NCBI GenBank assembly: GCA_963762825.1
Contig: CAVXLZ010000001.1
Coordinates: 1,426,001-1,490,000 of the forward strand
Origin: Miltoncostaea sp963762825
Lineage (GTDB): Bacteria > Actinomycetota > Thermoleophilia > Miltoncostaeales > Miltoncostaeaceae
Length of the DNA stretch: 64,000 nucleotides
Direction of reading: 5' to 3'
Position 1 is the first letter of the stretch, and every line of letters begins with the position of its first letter. Below the pieces are notes generated by a model, which saw only the letters and a list, made by a program, of their open reading frames with translations, was not told where the DNA came from and did no database searches. Positions 25,430-33,304 of the stretch are shown here, in pieces. Both the position numbers and the translations under genes were made by a program.

Positions 25430-26450
25430 GCCCCCCGGCCGGGGGCCAACGCTCCCGGGCCGGGCGGTCGGCGTTCGGCTGGGCCATCCGTCCCGCGGCG
25501 GGATCGGCGGCCTCGTAGGGCCGGATGACGGGGGCGCGCCATGCTTCGTAGGTCGCGCAGGCGACATCGGGGTCGTCGGGACTCCGGGCGATCGCCAGGG
25601 CCAGCGCGTGGGCGTCGCCGAGCCCGAGCGCGGCGCCGATCCCGGTCTCGGGGCCGAAGAAATGGGCGGCGTCACCGATCAGCAGCACGCCCGGCCGCCA
25701 CCAGCTGGCGGCGCGCAGAACGGCGGGCTCCTGGTAGAGCAGCTGGTCGGTGGAGGTGACCCCGGCCAGGGCGCCGGCGGCCTCGGGCATCAGGCCGGCG
25801 AACGAATCGCGGAAGGCCTCGATTCCCGGCGCGAGCGCCGCCTCACGCCCGAGCCGGTCGATCGTGCGCCATCCCGCCGAGCCCTCCGGCCAGCCGAGCA
25901 GCCCCATCTGACCGCCGTCGGAGAGATAGCGCATCGAGAACGAGCGATCGATCACCGCCGGGCTCATAAACGTCAGGGTCGCGTCCACGAGCGGCGAGAC
26001 CTCGGCCTCGAGGCCGGCCATGGCGCGCACCCGCGAGCCGACCCCGTCGCAGGCGACCACCAGATCGGCGGCGATCGTCGTCGCACCCGAGGGGCTCTCC
26101 ACCTCCACCCCGACGACACGGTCGCCCTCGCGCGCCAGACCCGTCACGCTCTCGGCGTGACGCACCGGTACACCCTCGGCGAGGGCGTCGAGAAGGTGAC
26201 CGACCTGCACGCAGATGGCGACCGGCGTCCCGTCGGCGCCGGGAGCGATGTCCCACCCCGCGCCACGCACGTGCTCCAGAAGACCCAGGTCCTCGAGGGC
26301 CGGGAAGCCCTGAAAGCCGAGCATGAAGGGTCGCGCCTGGTGAGCCCCGGCCGCCGCTCGCTCCAGCACCACCGGCTCGTGCCCCCGGGCGCGCAGGTGC
26401 CGGGCGAGCGCCAGGCCGACCATCCCGCCGCCCACGATCACGGTCCGCAT
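25395..26450 (-). CDS. FAD-dependent monooxygenase
   Basis: Class A flavoprotein monooxygenase of the PHBH/UbiH fold, 351 aa. An N-terminal FAD dinucleotide motif (VIVGGGMVGLALARHL) is followed by the family DG motif (LVVACDGVGSRVRAMAG) and the GD motif contacting flavin ribose (VLLIGDAAHFFGPETGIGAALG). It probably hydroxylates an aromatic or polyketide-like substrate with NAD(P)H and oxygen; substrate unknown. Start may be ATG 26450 or the adjacent ATG 26453. A paralogue lies at 30753, with the same short architecture. Confidence 0.9.
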   Translation of the reverse strand: MRTVIVGGGMVGLALARHLRARGHEPVVLERAAAGAHQARPFMLGFQGFPALEDLGLLEHVRGAGWDIAPGADGTPVAICVQVGHLLDALAEGVPVRHAESVTGLAREGDRVVGVEVESPSGATTIAADLVVACDGVGSRVRAMAGLEAEVSPLVDATLTFMSPAVIDRSFSMRYLSDGGQMGLLGWPEGSAGWRTIDRLGREAALAPGIEAFRDSFAGLMPEAAGALAGVTSTDQLLYQEPAVLRAASWWRPGVLLIGDAAHFFGPETGIGAALGLGDAHALALAIARSPDDPDVACATYEAWRAPVIRPYEAADPAAGRMAQPNADRPARERWPPAGGLSDPPSRTSRR

Positions 26451-26550
26451 CATTCCGGCGAGCCTAGCCTCGACGGACGACACCCGCCCCGGCCCACCCA
26501 GGCCGCCTAATGCGGGCGGGAGGGTCGGGGCCAGCGGATAGGCTCATCGG

Positions 26551-27327
26551 GTGGACGTCCCCCAGACCGTCGAGGCGACCCGATACGTGGCGCCCCTGCG
26601 CGAGGGCGGTTCCCTCCCCGCCCTGATCGAGGCCGACGACGACGGGCTCTACGTCCTCAAGTTCCGCGGTGCCGGGCAGGGACCGAAGTCGCTTGTGGCC
26701 GAGCTGGTGGCCGGCGAGCTCGGGCGCGCGCTCGGCCTCAAGGTGCCGGTGCTCGCGTTCGTGATGCTCGACCCGGCGCTCGGACAGGCCGAGCCCGACC
26801 CGGAGATCCAGGACCTGCTGCGCGCGAGCCCGGGGCTCAACCTCGGCCTCGACTACCTGCCCGGCTCCCTCACCTACGATCCTGCTGCCGGCCGGGAGGT
26901 GGATCCCGGCCTCGCCGCCGACATCGTCTGGTTCGACGCCCTGTTGACCAACGTCGACCGCTCGGCCCGGAATCCCAACCTGCTGGTGTGGCACGGGCGG
27001 ATCTGGCTCATCGACCACGGAGCCGCCCTCTACGGCCACCACAACGACCCGCTGCTCGAGGGCGCGTGGACCCGGCCCTTCCCGATCGGAGCCGACCACG
27101 TGCTGCTGCCGCTCGCCGGACCGATCGCGTCCGCCCACGAGCGCCTGGCGCCCCTTCTCACGAGCACGGTGCTGGAAGAGGTGGTCTCCCTGATCCCCGA
27201 CGAGTGGCTCGATGACGCGCGCGACGTGCGGCCCGACGAGCGCCGCGGCGCGTACGCCGATCACCTGCGCCGCCGCCTCCACGCCGGCGCATTCGTGCAG
27301 GAGGCCGATCACGCCCGCGCCGCGTAG
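26551..27327 (+). CDS. HipA-like kinase family protein
   Basis: Short HipA-fold protein, 258 aa, lacking the N-terminal part of full HipA. The central kinase-like signature is visible: DIVWFDALLTNVDRSARNPN (the Asp/Asn catalytic-loop equivalent) and WLIDHGAAL (DFG-like metal-binding motif). An ATP-contacting Lys is likely in YVLKFRGAGQGPKSL. HipA kinases phosphorylate proteins or act as toxins; the role of this stand-alone subgroup is not established. GTG 26551 start. The DUF3037 frame begins inside its last codons, which fits the frequent pairing of these two families. Confidence 0.85.
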   Translation: MDVPQTVEATRYVAPLREGGSLPALIEADDDGLYVLKFRGAGQGPKSLVAELVAGELGRALGLKVPVLAFVMLDPALGQAEPDPEIQDLLRASPGLNLGLDYLPGSLTYDPAAGREVDPGLAADIVWFDALLTNVDRSARNPNLLVWHGRIWLIDHGAALYGHHNDPLLEGAWTRPFPIGADHVLLPLAGPIASAHERLAPLLTSTVLEEVVSLIPDEWLDDARDVRPDERRGAYADHLRRRLHAGAFVQEADHARAA

Positions 27328-27697
27328 CCCCTTCCAGTACGCCATCCTGCGCGTGGTCCCCCGGGTGGAGCGGGGCGAGTGCCTCAACGTGGGCGTGGTG
27401 CTGTTCGCCCGTACCCGGGACTACCTCGGGATGCGGGTGGCGCTCGATGCGGAGCGGTTGCGGGCCCTGTCGCCCGAGACCGATCCGTCGCCCCTTCGGG
27501 CGCAACTCGATGGCCTGATGAGGATCGCCGCCGGAGATCCGGATGCCGGGCCGATCGCGCGCCTGCCCTTCCCCCAGCGCTTCCACCAGCTCGTTGCCCC
27601 GTCCAGCACGATGCTGCAGGCCTCCGCGGTCCACACCGGCATGTGCGAGAACCCCGAGGCGATGCTCGATCACCTCCAGGCGCGCCTCGTTCTCTAG
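27308..27697 (+). CDS. DUF3037 family protein
   Basis: DUF3037 protein of about 129 aa. Family phrases: FQYAILRVVPRVERGECLNVGVVLF and a C-terminal Arg/Leu-rich helix. Function unknown. The start is not clear. The homologous region begins right after the HipA-like stop, and there is no ATG, GTG or TTG at the right place. An AGGAGG at 27299-27304 is followed three bases later by ATC at 27308, which I list as the start. An in-frame ATG at 27212 would need a 115-base overlap and gives an unrelated leader. Forms an operon with the HipA-like gene and the zinc-ribbon gene. Confidence 0.8.
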   Translation: MTPAPRSPFQYAILRVVPRVERGECLNVGVVLFARTRDYLGMRVALDAERLRALSPETDPSPLRAQLDGLMRIAAGDPDAGPIARLPFPQRFHQLVAPSSTMLQASAVHTGMCENPEAMLDHLQARLVL

Positions 27698-27715
27698 CGA
27701 CGCTAAGCTCCGGGA

Positions 27716-27901
27716 ATGACCCAGACCGAGAGCACCGCCCCCACCGAATCCCCCGCATGCGAGCGCTGCGGCACCCGCACCTTCCCCTCGCGGCGCAAGA
27801 TGCTGAGACACCGGCTCGCCGACGGCAAGGCGATTCCCCAGGAGGGCTACGTCGACACCTGGAAGTGCCCCCGCTGCGGGCGCGAGGAGCCGCGCGGCTG
27901 A
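27716..27901 (+). CDS. Zinc-ribbon small protein (61 aa)
   Basis: Small protein with two CxxC knuckles (CERCGTRTF and CPRCGREEP) that together make one zinc-ribbon site; the basic loop between them (SRRKMLRHRLADGK) could touch nucleic acid or protein. Length 61 aa. It starts 18 bases after the DUF3037 stop and ends seven bases before the luciferase-like gene, so it is probably in the same operon. Partner and role unknown. Confidence 0.75.
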   Translation: MTQTESTAPTESPACERCGTRTFPSRRKMLRHRLADGKAIPQEGYVDTWKCPRCGREEPRG

Positions 27902-27908
27902 TCCCCGC

Positions 27909-28973
27909 ATGATCGAGCTCGGCATCTACACCTTCGCCGAGCGCACTCCCGACCCGGCGACCGGGACGATCGTCGGAGCCGGCGAGCGCCTGCGCGATCT
28001 GATGGAGGAGATCGCGCTGGCCGACGAGCTCGGGCTGGACGTCTTCGGGGTGGGTGAGCACCATCGCCCCGACTTCGCCGTGTCGTCCCCGGCCGTCGTG
28101 CTGGCGGCGGCGGCGGCCTCCACCCGCCGCATCCGCCTGACCAGCGCTGTCTCGGTATTGAGCTCCGACGACCCGGTGCGCGTCTTCCAGGACTTTGCGA
28201 CCCTCGACCTGCTGTCGGGCGGGCGGGCCGAGATCATGGCCGGGCGGGGCTCCTTCATCGAGTCGTTCCCTCTCTTCGGATACGACCTCGACCACTACGA
28301 CGAGCTGTTCGCCGAGAAGCTGGACCTGCTGCTTGCCGTCCGCGGATCCGAGCGGGTCTCGTGGTCGGGGCGCCACCGGGCGGCGATCGACGACCGGGGC
28401 GTCTATCCGCGACCGGAGCAGAGCCTCCTGCCGATCTGGATCGCCGTCGGCGGCACGCCGCAGTCGGTGGCGCGCGCCGGAACGCTTGGGCTCCCGCTCG
28501 CCCTCGCCATCATCGGGGGGGCGCCGGCGCGCTTTCGCCCGCTGGTCGACCTCCACCGTGACGCCGCGCGCGCCGCGGGCCACGACCCGGACGCAATCCC
28601 GGTCGGCATCAACATCCACGGCTACGTGGCCGACACCACCGAGCGCGCGGCACGCGAGTTCTATCCCCCGTTCGCCCACACGATGACCGTGATCGGGCGC
28701 GAGCGTGGGTGGGGCCCGATGACCCCCGGGCAGTACGACGCGATGCGCGCACCCGGCGGAGCCCTCGCCGTGGGCAGCCCGCAGGAGGTGGCCGAGAGGA
28801 TCCTCGACCAGCACCGCATCTTCGGCAACCGGCGCTTCCTGATGCAGATGAGCGTCGGCACCATGCCCCATCGCGATGTGATGCGGTCGATCGAGCTCTA
28901 CGGGTCGGAGGTGGCCCCGATCGTGCGGGCCGAGGTCGCGCGACGCGAGACGGCGACCGCAGGCGCCGCCTGA
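27909..28973 (+). CDS. Luciferase-like flavin oxidoreductase
   Basis: LLM-class FMN/F420-dependent oxidoreductase, 354 aa, TIM-barrel fold. It resembles the Atu2307-like subgroup, whose N-terminus reads ELGIYTFAERTPDPATG. Other family phrases: DVFGVGEHHRPDFAVSSP, RIRLTSAVSVLSSDDPVRVFQ, and LDLLSGGRAEIMAGRGSF. The substrate is not known; members oxidise diverse small molecules. Start at ATG 27909, seven bases after the zinc-ribbon stop. The HAD dehalogenase follows three bases after its stop. Confidence 0.92.
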   Translation: MIELGIYTFAERTPDPATGTIVGAGERLRDLMEEIALADELGLDVFGVGEHHRPDFAVSSPAVVLAAAAASTRRIRLTSAVSVLSSDDPVRVFQDFATLDLLSGGRAEIMAGRGSFIESFPLFGYDLDHYDELFAEKLDLLLAVRGSERVSWSGRHRAAIDDRGVYPRPEQSLLPIWIAVGGTPQSVARAGTLGLPLALAIIGGAPARFRPLVDLHRDAARAAGHDPDAIPVGINIHGYVADTTERAAREFYPPFAHTMTVIGRERGWGPMTPGQYDAMRAPGGALAVGSPQEVAERILDQHRIFGNRRFLMQMSVGTMPHRDVMRSIELYGSEVAPIVRAEVARRETATAGAA

Positions 28974-28976
28974 GCG

Positions 28977-29708
28977 ATGCAGCCCCGCGCCCTCTTCTTC
29001 GACGTCTTCGGCACGTGCGTGGACTGGCGCTCCGGTATCGCCGCGGCGCTCGAGGCGCTCGCCGGCGAAGTGGGCGCCCCCGTTGACGGGGCGGCGATCG
29101 CCGACGCGTGGCGGGCCGAGTACCAACCCCAGCTCGAGACCGTCAGGAGTGGGGCGCGCCCCTGGGTCACGCTCGACGTGCTCCATCGCGAATCGCTCGA
29201 GGGCGTGTTGGCGGGTACCCCTCTCGCGGAGATCGGGCCGCGGCAGAGGGGCGAGCTGACGCTCGCCTGGCATCGCCTCGACCCCTGGCCCGACACGGTG
29301 GAGGGCCTCACCCGGCTGAAGCGCCGGCACGTGATCGCCCCCCACTCGAACGGCGGGATCGCGCTCCTCGTGAACATGGCGAAACGTGCCGGCTTGCCGT
29401 GGGACGCGATCCTCGGTTCCGAGACCGCGCGGGCCTACAAGCCGCTGCCCGAGTCCTACCTGCGCAACGTGACCGCGATCGGCTTGGAACCGGGGGAGGT
29501 GATGATGGTGGCGGCCCACAACGACGACCTGATCGCCGCCGCCGCGTGCGGTCTGCGCACGGCGTTCATACCGCGGCCCCGCGAGCACGGGCCCGGCCAG
29601 ACGACCGACCTCGCGCCCACGGGCGACTACGACCTGGTCGCTGCCGACCTGATCGAGCTGGCCGAGGCGCTTCGCCGACCGGCGGGGGGCCGGCGCACGT
29701 CGAAGTAG
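28977..29708 (+). CDS. HAD-type 2-haloacid dehalogenase-like hydrolase
   Basis: HAD superfamily hydrolase close to type II 2-haloacid dehalogenases, 243 aa. Motif I FFDVFGTCVDW contains the nucleophilic Asp (about residue 9). Motif II is in APHSNGG (Ser), motif III is Lys in ARAYKPLPESY, and motif IV is AAHNDDLIAAAACGL, the form typical of haloacid dehalogenases. Predicted to hydrolyse C-halogen or phosphoester bonds; substrate unproven. Three bases after the LLM gene. Its last 82 bases overlap the convergent secreted-protein gene. Confidence 0.9.
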   Translation: MQPRALFFDVFGTCVDWRSGIAAALEALAGEVGAPVDGAAIADAWRAEYQPQLETVRSGARPWVTLDVLHRESLEGVLAGTPLAEIGPRQRGELTLAWHRLDPWPDTVEGLTRLKRRHVIAPHSNGGIALLVNMAKRAGLPWDAILGSETARAYKPLPESYLRNVTAIGLEPGEVMMVAAHNDDLIAAAACGLRTAFIPRPREHGPGQTTDLAPTGDYDLVAADLIELAEALRRPAGGRRTSK

Positions 29709-30586
29709 CTGAGCCCCAGGGGCTTGCCCGCGTACCGACCGCCGATGTGGGGCCAGACCCGCCACACGTACCGCTCGCCGAAGGCGAGGCGCCTGGCAGG
29801 GAACCGATAGCGGCTGCGCCGGGGAAACGCCGAGAGCACCTTCTTCGCCACTCCTCCCCGCAGGCGGAAGACCTGGACGTTGTAGAGCCGTGCCCCGGCG
29901 CGCCCGCGCCAGCGCAGCACCGGGCGGCGGCTGGTGACCCTCACCCCGATCCGAGGCCGTAGAGCGCGGGCGTTGATCGCCTTCGGTGGAGTCGACGCCG
30001 TGCGTGCGGGCGGCGCGACGACGTAGTTGACCGCGGCGGTCGTCTCGTTGCCCGCATCGTCGCGCGCCTTCACGCTCAGGGTCGCGGGACCGGTGCGGGA
30101 GGTGGCGAGGGGCCGGCCGGCGGCCACGCTCCCCTCGCAGGTCGCCGCCCCCTCGCAGGAGTAGTCGGCGAGCGCCTTCGCGCCCTTGGCGAACGACGCA
30201 CCGGAGACCGGCTGACGGATCGAGATCACCGGCGGCGTGACATCGACGCGGAACGTGCGCTCGGAGATGTCGGGCGCGCCGCGGAAGGGCTCCAGGGCGA
30301 GGAGGCGGTAGGTGCCGTCGGGGATCCCCTCCAGGCGCACCGTGGCCGGCGAACGCCCGGAGGCGGCCGCGAAGGTCGGCACCTGCCAGAAGATCGTCGC
30401 GCGATCCCTCGACCCCGTCATGACGTAGGTGGGGACCGGGTTCGACGCGTTCCACACGTCCCCATCGGTGCCGGAGATCGCGGGTGCCGCGGAGGCCGTC
30501 GGTGCGAGATGCGCGAGAGCCGCAACCGCGAGGGCCACCTCGAGCGACCGCCGGAGATGCGATCGGGAGGGTCGGCGGCCGGGCAT
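29627..30586 (-). CDS. Secreted Ig-like repeat protein
   Basis: Exported protein of 319 aa with no enzymatic signature. A signal peptide (about 1-35, core VALAVAALAHLAPTASAAP) leads to a beta-sandwich region with the Ig-like phrase VDVTPPVISIRQPVSGASF (about 110-190) and a Cys pair (YSCEGAATCEG). It contains the linker SVKARDDAGNETTA typical of bacterial surface Big/HYR-type domains, and a basic beta-rich C-terminal domain (about 210-300) with a RPVLRWRGRAGARLYNVQVF strand pattern. Cell-surface binding or structural role is likely. ATG 30586. Confidence 0.75.
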   Translation of the reverse strand: MPGRRPSRSHLRRSLEVALAVAALAHLAPTASAAPAISGTDGDVWNASNPVPTYVMTGSRDRATIFWQVPTFAAASGRSPATVRLEGIPDGTYRLLALEPFRGAPDISERTFRVDVTPPVISIRQPVSGASFAKGAKALADYSCEGAATCEGSVAAGRPLATSRTGPATLSVKARDDAGNETTAAVNYVVAPPARTASTPPKAINARALRPRIGVRVTSRRPVLRWRGRAGARLYNVQVFRLRGGVAKKVLSAFPRRSRYRFPARRLAFGERYVWRVWPHIGGRYAGKPLGLSYFDVRRPPAGRRSASASSIRSAATRS

Positions 30587-30752
30587 GCGACGGACAAGGT
30601 TAGTCGGTGATCGCCCCCGACTCATCCGGTCCATGGCGGTTATCCGCAGAGAGCGTGAGAACACCGGGGACGCCTCGATCCCCCATCGGAACTGGCGCCC
30701 GGTCGCGCGGTCGCCGAGAATGACCGCCGCCGGAGCGGATGGGGAGGTCGAG

Positions 30753-31766
30753 ATGCGGGTCGTCGTCGTGGGCGGTGGGATGGCCGGACTGGTACTCGCC
30801 CGTGGGCTCCAGCATCGCGGGGTCGCGCCGGTTGTGCTGGAGCGCATGCCGGCAGCCGCGGTCACCGAGGGGCCGATCATGCTCCCGTTCCAGGCCTTCG
30901 ACGCGCTCGAGGAGCTCGGGCTGCTCGAGGGCATCCGGGCCACCGGACGCGATGTCCCACCGATGCGCAACGACCAGCCGGTGGCGATCGGCGTCGGGCG
31001 GCAACTGGTGCTCGAGCGCCTGCGCGAGGGTCTCCGGATGCTCTGGGGGCAGGAGGTCGTGGACCTCCTGCGCAACGGTGACCGGGTGGCCGGTGTCGTG
31101 GCACGGGGAACGGATGGCGAGCAGGAGATCGGAGCCGACATCGTCGTCGGGGCCGACGGCACGCACTCCCGCGTGCGCGAGCTGGCCGGCATCGAGGCGA
31201 CGCTCGCTCTCTCGGATACCGCCTTCATCGGTTTCCGCAGTCCGGTTCGCTCCGCGGAGGCCTTCCTCATCGACTTCACGAGCGACGGCCGCCAACTGAC
31301 GCTCCTCGACTGGCCGGGCGGCAGCGCCGGCGGTTGGCAGATCGAGCGTCCTGCTGGCGGCGAAGCGGAGGCGCTGGCACCCGGGGTGGAGGCCTTCAAG
31401 GCGGCGTACCTGCGGCTGCTCCCGGGCGCTGCGGCGGCGATCGCCCCGGTCCGCTCCCTTCACTACCGCGAGGTGACCGAGGTCCGGTGCGAGACATGGT
31501 GGCGTCCCGGCGTGACCCTGATCGGCGAGGCGCTTCACGCCATGAACCCGGAGGCCGGTATCGGCAGCGGGCTGGGGATGGCCGACGCGCAGGCGCTCGC
31601 GATCGCCATCGGTCAGAATCGCGGCGATCCCGATCGGGCGCTCGCCGAGTACGAGCGCTGGCGCCGGCCGGCGGTGGCGCCCTATCTGGCCACCGGCTCG
31701 CAGGGCGTGCGCGTGGTGCGCGGAGGCGAGCTACGCGACGAGGAGCGCTGGCCCCCGCCGAGGTGA
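30753..31766 (+). CDS. FAD-dependent monooxygenase (paralogue)
   Basis: Second class A flavin monooxygenase, 337 aa. FAD motif VVVGGGMAGLVLARGL at the N-terminus, DG motif DIVVGADGTHSRVRELAG, GD motif TLIGEALHAMNPEAGIGSGLG. In the GD motif the usual Gly-Asp is Gly-Glu. ATG 30753 is preceded by GGGGAGG with a five-base spacer. It is similar in length and motifs to the protein at 25395, so the two are probably an old duplication. Last chromosomal gene before the integrated element. Confidence 0.9.
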   Translation: MRVVVVGGGMAGLVLARGLQHRGVAPVVLERMPAAAVTEGPIMLPFQAFDALEELGLLEGIRATGRDVPPMRNDQPVAIGVGRQLVLERLREGLRMLWGQEVVDLLRNGDRVAGVVARGTDGEQEIGADIVVGADGTHSRVRELAGIEATLALSDTAFIGFRSPVRSAEAFLIDFTSDGRQLTLLDWPGGSAGGWQIERPAGGEAEALAPGVEAFKAAYLRLLPGAAAAIAPVRSLHYREVTEVRCETWWRPGVTLIGEALHAMNPEAGIGSGLGMADAQALAIAIGQNRGDPDRALAEYERWRRPAVAPYLATGSQGVRVVRGGELRDEERWPPPR

Positions 31767-31860
31767 GTTCCATGCCGGCGGCGCTCCGGCGCAAGGCGAT
31801 GCACCGTGCGGGCGCGGGCCGGCGGTGTCCCCACACGGGGCCGTTGAGCCCTCGCAGGTT

Positions 31861-31909
31861 AGAGGCGACGATGGGAGTCGAACCCATGAATAACGGTTTT
31901 GCAGACCGC
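31861..31909 (-). repeat. Distal att repeat; 3' fragment of tRNA-Cys
   Basis: A 49-base copy, identical to 45044-45092, that covers tRNA-Cys from the anticodon stem to the discriminator base. After 31909 the sequence diverges and no 5' half of the tRNA follows. This is the original chromosomal 3' end displaced by integration. Confidence 0.92.
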
Positions 31910-31964
31910 ACTCGAGGGGGCCTCAATCCGCTTCCCAACTAGGATCTCGTGGGACGGGCGGGTA

Positions 31965-31977
31965 ACGCGCGACAACG
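31965..31977. repeat. Candidate integrase arm-type site, left end
   Basis: ACGCGCGACAACG, 56 bases inside the left repeat. The same core CGCGACAA is repeated three times at the right end (44918-44950). Paired short repeats inside both ends fit integrase arm-binding sites. Inferred. Confidence 0.45.
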
Positions 31978-32198
31978 TGTGCGACAGTGAGTCGCGCAAA
32001 CGGGGCGACCGACGGTGGCAGGCTCGTGCTCCCACGTCGCTGACCCGTAGGCCACGAGTCGTCGCAACATCCACCGTCGCGACAGCGGCATTGACGGTTC
32101 CCCCTGACACGCACTGCCGGCCGTGTCGCGCCCAGTGGTGTAGATCCGCGCCGCCTCCAACGTCACGCTGGGGCGTACCGGCGGCGGCGGGCCGGGAC

Positions 32199-32370
32199 CT
32201 ACACGTAGCCCTCGCGGCCGAGCCAGCGGAGCGCGAGCGACCCCCAGATCGGCGGGAGGTAGTGCGTGCAGAAGCGGTGGGTGAGCGCGATCGCGAACGC
32301 GTTGGACTCGTCAACGCCAACTGCGGCCAGACCCGCCGTCACCGCCCCGGCGCCGACCGCCCCTGCGGTC
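32199..32370 (-). pseudogene. C-terminal remnant of flippase-like (UPF0104) protein
   Basis: Reading back from the stop at 32199, about 57 codons look like the end of a lysylphosphatidylglycerol synthase/flippase-like (UPF0104) membrane protein: PTAGAVGAGAVTAGLAAVGV, a membrane segment with HRFCTHYLPPIWGSLALRW, and the family ending LGREGYV. Upstream the frame loses similarity and no start is present. This is the decayed tail of a gene near the element's left end. The rest of 31910-32629 shows no gene I can support. Confidence 0.5.
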
Positions 32371-32629
32371 GGCGCCCCCCATGCGCTGGAGGAAGTGCAC
32401 CCGGAACCCGATCCGGCCCGCCGCCGGGACGCTGCGAGTTCATCTCGCTAGCCAGGTTCCCCCCCGAACGGGTGCGCGCCCCTCGCCGGGGGGGCGCTTT
32501 TCGACCGGCGCGGGGGGGTCAGTATTCAGGCGGCACCGACAATCGCTCTCATGGATCCCCCAACCGATGTCGGCCTTCTTCGGGAGACTTCCAGCCTCCC
32601 TCAGTGATCTGATCGCCCGCGCCTTCCGC

Positions 32630-33304
32630 TCAGGGCGCGGCGAGCCCCGAGCGGAAGGCGATGACCACCAGCTGGGCGCGATCCCGCGCCCCAAGCTTTG
32701 CCATCGCGCGATTCACGTGAGTCTTCACGGTCAGGCGCGAGAGGTGGAGCTGTTCGGCGATCTCCTGGTTCGAGAGCCCGGTTCCGACGAGGGCGACCAT
32801 CTCGCGCTCGCGGGCCGTCAGGTCCGCCAGCTCGGGCGCCGCGGCCGAGCGTGGCTGGGGCCCGCTCGCAAGACGCGCGATCATCGCCCGGGTCGCCCGC
32901 GGCGAGAGGAGGGCCTCCCCGCGGGCCACGGTGCGGATGGCCTCGATGAGCTCCGGCCCGTCAACCCCCTTGCCGAGGAACCCGCTCGCTCCCGCCCGGA
33001 TCGCCTCGAGGACGTACTCGTCGAGCTCGAAGGTGGTGAGCACGAGCACCCGGACGCCCGCCAGATCGTCATCGGCCGAGATCGCCCTCGTCGCCTCTAT
33101 CCCGTCGGTGCCCGGCATGCGGATGTCCATCAGGACGACATCGGCCCGCGTCTCACGGGCCAGCTCGACCGCCTCGGCCCCGTCGGATGCCTCCCCGACG
33201 ACCTCGAGGTCGCCGACCGCGTCGATCAGCACCCGCAGGCCGCTTCGAAGAAGGGCCTGATCGTCGGCCAGGAGTACCCTCGTCGGCTCCGTCTCGATGC
33301 TCAC
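32630..33304 (-). CDS. NarL/LuxR-family response regulator (element)
   Basis: Intact response regulator, 224 aa. Receiver: VLLADDQALLRSGL, phosphoacceptor Asp in VVLMDIRMPG, Thr in VLTTFELDEY, Lys region FLGKGVDGPE. HTH: LTAREREMVALVGTGLSNQE and LTVKTHVNRAMAKLG. GTG 33304 overlaps the kinase stop (GTGA), the same layout as the chromosomal pair at 730-2570. It is one of the few unbroken cargo genes, although its cognate kinase is frameshifted. Likely target: the ABC-2 exporter genes upstream. Confidence 0.93.
   Translation of the reverse strand: MSIETEPTRVLLADDQALLRSGLRVLIDAVGDLEVVGEASDGAEAVELARETRADVVLMDIRMPGTDGIEATRAISADDDLAGVRVLVLTTFELDEYVLEAIRAGASGFLGKGVDGPELIEAIRTVARGEALLSPRATRAMIARLASGPQPRSAAAPELADLTAREREMVALVGTGLSNQEIAEQLHLSRLTVKTHVNRAMAKLGARDRAQLVVIAFRSGLAAP

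Noticed and set aside
23400..26510. 1036-codon plus-strand frame across korA and the monooxygenase
   Set aside because: Antisense to several clear genes with recognised motifs; composition typical of a shadow frame.
31859..32320. 153-codon minus-strand frame over the left att repeat
   Set aside because: Runs through the tRNA fragment (typical GFDSHRRL artefact) and is Arg/Ser-rich.
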